Source: an uncultured Oscillibacter sp.
GTDB lineage: Bacteria; Bacillota; Clostridia; Oscillospirales; Oscillospiraceae
Direction of reading: 5' to 3'
Assembly (NCBI GenBank): GCA_910578935.1
Contig: CAJTSM010000008.1
Coordinates: forward strand, 1 to 51,860
DNA: 51,860 bases
Part shown: piece by piece, positions 48,293 through 51,860 of the stretch
How positions within the stretch are numbered: position 1 is the stretch's first letter
How the letters are laid out: every line of letters begins with the position of its first letter
Notes under the pieces: model-generated
Databases searched by the model: none
Told to the model about the DNA's origin: nothing
Seen by the model: the letters and a program-made list of their open reading frames with translations, nothing else
Program-made: the position numbers and the translations under genes

Positions 48293-48659
48293 CTGTCGCC
48301 GGAGCGAAATCCGCTCCGTTTCATTTCCGCCAACAGTCTGCGGACCGTTGGTGAAAACTGCGCCATGCTCCTTTATCCCTTTTCTTCCCGCCGGATTCGC
48401 TTCACCGGATTCCGGCGGGAGCCTCTATGGGATGCGGCATCGCTTTGCTTGCCGCCGCGGAGCGGGAACTTGCTTGGGGTCTTGGTCCATTCCTTCGGGT
48501 ATTTGCAGCAGGAATTGTTAAATTAGTATAGCACAGGTTCGGGTTGGCGTGTGTTACGGTTTTGTGACATTTAAGGGGAAACCCCGTCCACTTTTGGTTC
48601 TCCCCCGGTTGGTCCGGTCAACGCCGCCGCACTTTGCGTTCTTTCTTCGGTACAATGGG
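48293..48659 (-). promoter_or_regulatory. Upstream region of tmRNA with an extended -10 promoter
   Basis: Minus-strand TGC-TATACT (48525-48533) is an extended -10 with no good -35. It would give a precursor about 225 nt longer than tmRNA at the 5' end. That leader holds a hairpin CCCGCCGGA/TCCGGCGGG (48387-48419). No gene is supported in this stretch. Confidence 0.45.
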
Positions 48660-48838
48660 CATCCAAGTATGACCATCCCTGCAACCCACGGCACATGACA
48701 GGCAATCCTCCGCGCGGGGTTCAAATAACTCCATGAGGAACGCCGAGCGGCCTGCCCTGTGGGACTCATGTCATGCAGGAATCCATACAACGCCCTTCGA
48801 AAGCCCCGCATAATGCGGGTTTTCGAAGGCCATTTTTG
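48660..48838 (+). ncRNA. Candidate structured non-coding RNA (6S-like)
   Basis: About 175 bases fold into one long hairpin. Paired arms are GUAUG/CAUAC, UCCCUGCA/UGCAGGA, CCCAC/GUGGG, ACAGGC/GCCUGC, UCCUC/GAGGA and a terminal GGGGUU/AACUCC with a CAAAU loop; CAUGACA/UGUCAUG is an alternative central pairing. TACAAT (48651-48656) stands just upstream as a -10. The 3' end is a textbook terminator: CCTTCGAAA...CCCGCAT-AATGCGGG...TTTCGAAGG (about 48794-48829) then CCATTTTTG. Length and rod shape resemble 6S RNA, but no sequence hallmark confirms it. Confidence 0.5.
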
Positions 48839-48840
48839 TA

Positions 48841-49083
48841 TCCAGCACACGGGCCGGCGTGGAAGTACCGGTCACTTCCAAATGGACCTGCGGCAGGCCG
48901 CGTCCAGCTTTTCCGCGCTCAGCCCCTTTACAATACGCCTGTTATCAATGCTGCCCTGGTGGGCGGCGGGGCATGAAAGCTCATCGAGAATATGGCTGGA
49001 AATCAATGCTGTAATTTGCCTTCTTCGGTTCAGCTTTCGGATTTCCTCGCGGATCTCCACAATGCCCTGGCGGTGTATGTCTC
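48841..49083 (-). pseudogene. Remnant of an ABC transporter ATPase (bacitracin/lantibiotic-export type)
   Basis: The minus strand encodes GIVEIREEIRKLNRRRQITALISSHILDELSCPAAHQGSIDN, the segment around the D-loop and H-loop (LISSHILDEL) of a BcrA-type ATPase, then ends early at RRSIWK. Continuing in another frame (about 48841-48900) gives VHLEVTGTSTPARVLDTKMAFEN, the expected next part. The N-terminal two-thirds, with Walker A, signature and Walker B, are absent. The 3' side ends against the terminator of the candidate ncRNA. It is a truncated, frameshifted relic. Confidence 0.75.
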
Positions 49084-49095
49084 ATGCCATTATGC

Positions 49096-49854
49096 TCACG
49101 TTTTTACAAATTTAACCAAAAGCTGGGAGGGTGTTACTTTGGCCAGGAGACGGTAGAACTTATAAAGCAGTTTGGGGGTATAGATCGTGCGGCCTGCTTT
49201 CGCAGCCCGGAGGGCGCCCCCCGCCACCTTTACTTGGTCGCAATAGGGCAGAAATTCGAAGGTGCTGGAACGGCCCGTGATGCCCGCCAGGGGGAGGAAC
49301 TCCGTGGCCATAGGGCCGGGACACACTGCCGTCACGCTGATTTTCCGGCGGCGCAGCTCCTCATTCAACCCCACGGTGAAGTGGGAAACATAAGCTTTGG
49401 TAGAGGAGTAAACCGTCATCCGGGGGTTTGGACAGAAGGAGGCAATTGAGGAGACATTCAAAATATGCGCCCCTTCCGGCATATAGGGAAGCACCATATT
49501 GGTCACGGCAGTCAGGGCCCGGACATTCAAATCCACCATCCGGGTTTGAGAAGAGGTATCCATCTCTCCTACCCGGCCCAAAAATCCGCAGCCCGCGCAG
49601 TTCACCAGCAGGGAAACCTTCGGCTTTTCCTCCGCCAGCCGGTCCTTCAGGGCCACAAAGCTCATGGGGTCGCACAGGTCCAGCGCCAGGCAGGCGGTAT
49701 GACGGCCCGGCAGGCTGATGGCCAGGCTCTCCAGCCGGTCCTCCCGGCGGGCAATCAGCCAATAGCACTCGATGTCAGGGAACACATCCTCGATCTGGCG
49801 GGCCAGTTCCCGGCCCAGGCCGGAGGACGCTCCGGTGATGATGGCGGTTTTCAT
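49096..49854 (-). CDS. SDR-family short-chain dehydrogenase/reductase
   Basis: This 252-residue Rossmann-fold oxidoreductase has TGASSGLG (residues 8-15) for NAD(P) binding, NCAG (85-88), and catalytic Ser136, Tyr149 and Lys153 in NVSSIASFCPNPRMTVYSSTK. Arg36-Arg37 after the second strand suggests NADP preference. The C-terminal part (RTIYTPKLLYKFYRLLAKVTPSQLLVKFVK) is basic and hydrophobic, as in the DltE/YqjQ-like group. Substrate unknown. It ends the smpB-cyclophilin-SDR operon, 31 bases after the cyclophilin gene, with an AAGGAGG site. Confidence 0.92.
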   Translation of the reverse strand: MKTAIITGASSGLGRELARQIEDVFPDIECYWLIARREDRLESLAISLPGRHTACLALDLCDPMSFVALKDRLAEEKPKVSLLVNCAGCGFLGRVGEMDTSSQTRMVDLNVRALTAVTNMVLPYMPEGAHILNVSSIASFCPNPRMTVYSSTKAYVSHFTVGLNEELRRRKISVTAVCPGPMATEFLPLAGITGRSSTFEFLPYCDQVKVAGGALRAAKAGRTIYTPKLLYKFYRLLAKVTPSQLLVKFVKT

Positions 49855-49885
49855 GGCTTCCTCCTTCTTATGCTTCGGTCCTTGT

Positions 49886-50410
49886 TCAGCGGGTTTCCGG
49901 GTCCGGATAATCCACGCCCTTGCAATCCACCCGGATGGACTGGATCACCACCGGTTTTTTCGGCTTGTCGTCCATCATGCTCCGGGGCACCCGGGAAATG
50001 GCGACGGCATCGTCCACGCCCTCAATCACCTGTCCGAAGGCGGCATATTCTCCATCCAGATGTTCTGCCGGAGCCACCATGATAAAAAACTGGCTTCCGG
50101 CGGAATCCGGGGCCATGGTCCGGGCCATGGAGAGGACGCCGGTGGTGTGCTTCAAGTCGTTCCGGGCAAAACCGTTGGAGGCAAACTCCCCCTTGATCTC
50201 ATAACCGGGGCCGCCCATGCCGGTGCCGTCCGGACAGCCGCCCTGGATCATAAAGCCGGGAATCACCCGGTGAAAGGTCAGGCCGTCGTAAAAGCCTTTA
50301 TTGGCCAGGGCTATGAAATTGTTCACCGTATTAGGAGCCTTTTCAGGATAGAGCTCGGCGGTCATTTTCCTGCCGTCCTCCATTAAGATGGCAGCAATGG
50401 GATTGCTCAT
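49886..50410 (-). CDS. Cyclophilin-type peptidyl-prolyl cis-trans isomerase
   Basis: This 174-residue cytosolic cyclophilin has the active-site block TFHRVIPGFMIQGGCPDGTGMGGPGYEIKGEF and GVLSMARTMAPDSAGSQFFIMV, with the catalytic Arg in FHRV. It has no signal peptide. It catalyses proline isomerisation during protein folding. It lies 44 bases downstream of smpB with an AAAGGAAC site, so it is co-transcribed. Confidence 0.95.
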   Translation of the reverse strand: MSNPIAAILMEDGRKMTAELYPEKAPNTVNNFIALANKGFYDGLTFHRVIPGFMIQGGCPDGTGMGGPGYEIKGEFASNGFARNDLKHTTGVLSMARTMAPDSAGSQFFIMVAPAEHLDGEYAAFGQVIEGVDDAVAISRVPRSMMDDKPKKPVVIQSIRVDCKGVDYPDPETR

Positions 50411-50454
50411 GGCGTTTCGTTCCTTTCTACACTTTTATAAAGATATTTTGAAAC

Positions 50455-50913
50455 TTAATGCGCCTTCATGGCGCGGTCCATTTCCCGCTTGGCGTCCCGC
50501 TGGGCGGCAGCGTCCCGTTTATCATAGTTCTTCTTGCCCTTGCAGAGGCCCACCTCCACCTTGACCCTGGAATCCTTGAAGTAGACGGACAGAGGAACCA
50601 GGGTGTAGCCGTCCTGTTTCACCAGGGCATGGAGTTTGCGAATCTCCCGTTTATGCATCAGCAGGCGGCGGGGGCGGACGGGGTCCTTGTTGAAAATGTT
50701 CCCTTTCTCATAGGGGGAGATATGCATCCCGTGGACGAAGAGCTCCCCGTCCTTTACGGAGCAGTAAGAATCTTTCAGATTCAGCGTCCCGGCCCGGACG
50801 GATTTCACCTCTGTACCGGCCAGCTCGATCCCCGCCTCATATTTTTCCTCCACGTAGTAGTCGTGGTGGGCCTTCCGGTTCTGAGCGGCAATTTTCACGC
50901 CCTTCTTTTCCAC
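50455..50913 (-). CDS. smpB: SsrA-binding protein SmpB
   Basis: This 152-residue protein binds the tRNA-like domain of tmRNA and mimics the missing codon-anticodon helix in the ribosome. Recognised by AAQNRKAHHDYYVEEKYEAGIELAGTEVKSVRAGTLNLKDSYC, the HISPYEKGN segment, DPVRPRRLLMHKREI and a basic C-terminal tail (KKNYDKRDAAAQRDAKREMDRAMK). GTG 50913 is the start: GAGGAGGTGA lies just upstream and the family starts at this residue. tmRNA is 2.2 kb downstream on the same strand. Confidence 0.96.
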   Translation of the reverse strand: MEKKGVKIAAQNRKAHHDYYVEEKYEAGIELAGTEVKSVRAGTLNLKDSYCSVKDGELFVHGMHISPYEKGNIFNKDPVRPRRLLMHKREIRKLHALVKQDGYTLVPLSVYFKDSRVKVEVGLCKGKKNYDKRDAAAQRDAKREMDRAMKAH

Positions 50914-50959
50914 CGCGGTCACCTCCTCAGGGAAATCGTTCCCATTTTTGCTAAGGTTT

Positions 50960-50988
50960 AGTATACCACGGTTTTCTCGTTCAGGCAA
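50960..50988 (-). promoter_or_regulatory. Promoter of the smpB operon
   Basis: Minus-strand TTGCCT (50983-50988), 17 bases, TGG-TATACT (50960-50965). Confidence 0.7.
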
Positions 50989-51067
50989 GGGGAGAATCGG
51001 GAAGAAGAACCTGCAAAACCAAGTTGAATCGGACCCGGACCTGTGTTAAAATCCAGAGTATTCTATT

Positions 51068-51230
51068 TAGGCTTTGTTTGAACATTGGCAGAATGCCCAG
51101 CGGCGAGAGATGTTTCCGCCTATCAAGGCAGATTTTCGCAGGCGGACTGCCGCCCGGCAAGAACGTTTAACGTAGAACGGCGGAAAAAGATCCGCCGTTT
51201 GGGTGCTTTGACATCTTTCAAACAAGGACT
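51068..51230. repeat. MITE-like element, copy 4 (type B)
   Basis: About 163 bp. The left end TAGGCTTTGTTTGAACATTGG and the right end (complement AGTCCTTGTTTGAAAGATG) are inverted repeats of ~30 bp. The interior shares CGGCGAGAGA, ATCAAGGC and TTTTCGCAGGCGG with copy 3 and has a CGGCGG/CCGCCG hairpin. It lies between the smpB promoter and the TIGR04076 gene. Confidence 0.8.
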
Positions 51231-51253
51231 GGTTCCCGGAGGGAGAGGATCTT

Positions 51254-51568
51254 ATGAAGAAATGCAAACTGACCATACTGAAAACTACCTTGCAGGAAGA
51301 CCTCGCAAGCGAATACGGCATCCCCGGATTCTCAACCTGCCCTCTCATGAAAGAGGGCCAAGTTTTCTATTCTGATTACGCAAAACCGGACGGCTTTTGC
51401 GACGAAGCCTGGAAGGCCGTATATCAGTACGTATTTGCCTTGGCAAACGGGTTGGAGGGCTGGTATGACAATACCTGGATCGATCCAAAGCATAAAGGAG
51501 TGGCAATCTGCTCCTGCAACGATGGGCTGCGCCCGGTAATTATCAAAATTGAAAGAATCGAAGAATAA
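51254..51568 (+). CDS. TIGR04076 family protein
   Basis: This 104-residue protein fits TIGR04076: CKLTILKTTLQEDLASEYG, CPLMKEGQVFYSDYAKPDGFCDEAWKAVYQYVFALANG and AICSCNDGLRPVIIKIE. Conserved cysteines (CPLM, FCDEAW, CSCNDG) hint at metal binding, but no function is established for the family. A GGAGGGAGAGG site lies 6-7 bases before the ATG. The MITE-like copy 4 ends 23 bases upstream, so its promoter must lie in or before that element. Confidence 0.88.
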   Translation: MKKCKLTILKTTLQEDLASEYGIPGFSTCPLMKEGQVFYSDYAKPDGFCDEAWKAVYQYVFALANGLEGWYDNTWIDPKHKGVAICSCNDGLRPVIIKIERIEE

Positions 51569-51605
51569 GCCGGGCAACAAAGCTGGGGAAACAATCGAAT
51601 GAAGA

Positions 51606-51630
51606 CGGCCCCGGCAAAAAGCCGGGGCCG
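51606..51630. terminator. Bidirectional hairpin terminator
   Basis: Perfect 10-bp stem CGGCCCCGGC/GCCGGGGCCG with an A5 loop between the convergent TIGR04076 and LysM genes; no strong T run on either side. Confidence 0.65.
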
Positions 51631-51652
51631 CTGGTTTGCGTATGTACCGCGC

Positions 51653-51860
51653 TTACGCAGCGGGGAGGACCAGGGTCTGGCCAATCCGGATGGAAGCGGG
51701 GTCCTTGACGACGGATTTGTTGGCGTTGTAAATCACGCCCCACTTGGTGCCGGTGCCATAGACCTTTTGGGCGATGCTCCAGAGGCAGTCCCCGGCTTTA
51801 ACGGTATAAGTTCCCTCCGCAGCGGCAGGAACCGGCTCGGGTTCGGCCGCGGGCTCCGGC
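51653..51860 (-). CDS. LysM-domain protein, C-terminal part (partial)
   Basis: The minus strand from the window edge encodes a Pro/Glu/Ala-rich linker (PEPAAEPEPVPAAAEG) and one complete LysM domain: GTYTVKAGDCLWSIAQKVYGTGTKWGVIYNANKSVVKDPASIRIGQTLVLP, ending in TAA at 51653. LysM binds N-acetylglucosamine in peptidoglycan or spore cortex. The N-terminal part and any catalytic domain lie beyond the window. No start codon is available within the window. Confidence 0.88.
   Translation of the reverse strand, partial: PEPAAEPEPVPAAAEGTYTVKAGDCLWSIAQKVYGTGTKWGVIYNANKSVVKDPASIRIGQTLVLPAA

Noticed and set aside
48285..48375. 28-codon minus-strand frame ending inside the tmRNA 5' end (AAAGGAGCATGG start)
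   Set aside because: The Shine-Dalgarno is only one base from the ATG and the frame runs into the tmRNA acceptor stem; likely fortuitous.
48554..48850. 98-codon minus-strand open frame over the candidate ncRNA
   Set aside because: It lacks a ribosome binding site and spans the RNA's hairpins and terminator. The conserved-looking peptide is more simply explained as translation of structured RNA DNA.

Overview
The window looks like a chromosomal segment of a G+C-rich, spore-forming Clostridia bacterium, most likely of the Oscillospiraceae (Oscillibacter/Flavonifractor type). That placement is inference. It rests on Firmicute-style AGGAGG ribosome binding sites, TTGACA/TATAAT and extended -10 promoters, a YlbM/TmcAL gene, DUF421/DUF4363 and DUF4179-like genes, and a collagen-like spore-surface locus with two sigma-K-type promoters. 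Most of the window is dense and GC-rich. The AT-rich stretches are 23.5-24.4 kb, 25.5-25.95 kb and 46.4-47.9 kb, the last being an IS3-family insertion.

Layout. 1-1.2 kb: end of ffh, then rpsP and khpA, closed by a strong terminator; the first 32 bases are a fold-back copy of 117-148 and are probably an assembly or library chimera. 1.2-5.3 kb: HD-domain protein, DUF2461 protein, nitroreductase, and a minus-strand operon of a zinc/manganese-type binding lipoprotein, a small unknown protein and a YbaK-like deacylase. 5.4-6.2 kb: an XRE regulator and membrane protein behind three regularly spaced operators. 6.3-13 kb: a TetR repressor with twin operators and a complete TolC/adaptor/RND export operon. 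13-23.4 kb: DUF3298 lipoprotein and tmcAL; ackA; a serine/cysteine-degrading Fe-S enzyme with a DAACS transporter; DUF421/DUF4363; an ECF sigma/anti-sigma pair with a self-type promoter; two small unknown genes.

23.5-40.5 kb: a NapH-like ferredoxin membrane protein and a MarR regulator with a long structured leader. Divergent from MarR is a same-strand run of eleven genes: M20 peptidase, family-5 binding protein, S9 peptidase, OppBCDF-type transporter, IlvD/Edd dehydratase, nitroreductase, EamA and MATE exporters, and a RidA-like protein. It reads as uptake, hydrolysis and downstream processing of a peptide or peptide-like compound.

40.6-44 kb: a spore-surface module. A collagen-like protein and a TPR-glycosyltransferase lie on one strand and a Cys/Pro-rich protein on the other. 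Both surface proteins share the same N-terminal domain and are driven by back-to-back sigma-K-type promoters. 44.6-51.86 kb: DHH phosphoesterase, IS3 element, tmRNA, a candidate structured ncRNA, an ABC-ATPase remnant, the smpB-cyclophilin-SDR operon, a TIGR04076 gene and the end of a LysM protein.

A family of about 165-245 bp non-coding elements with inverted ends (TAGG...GTTTGAAA) occurs at least four times between genes. In two cases the terminal TAG of the element is the stop codon of the adjoining gene.
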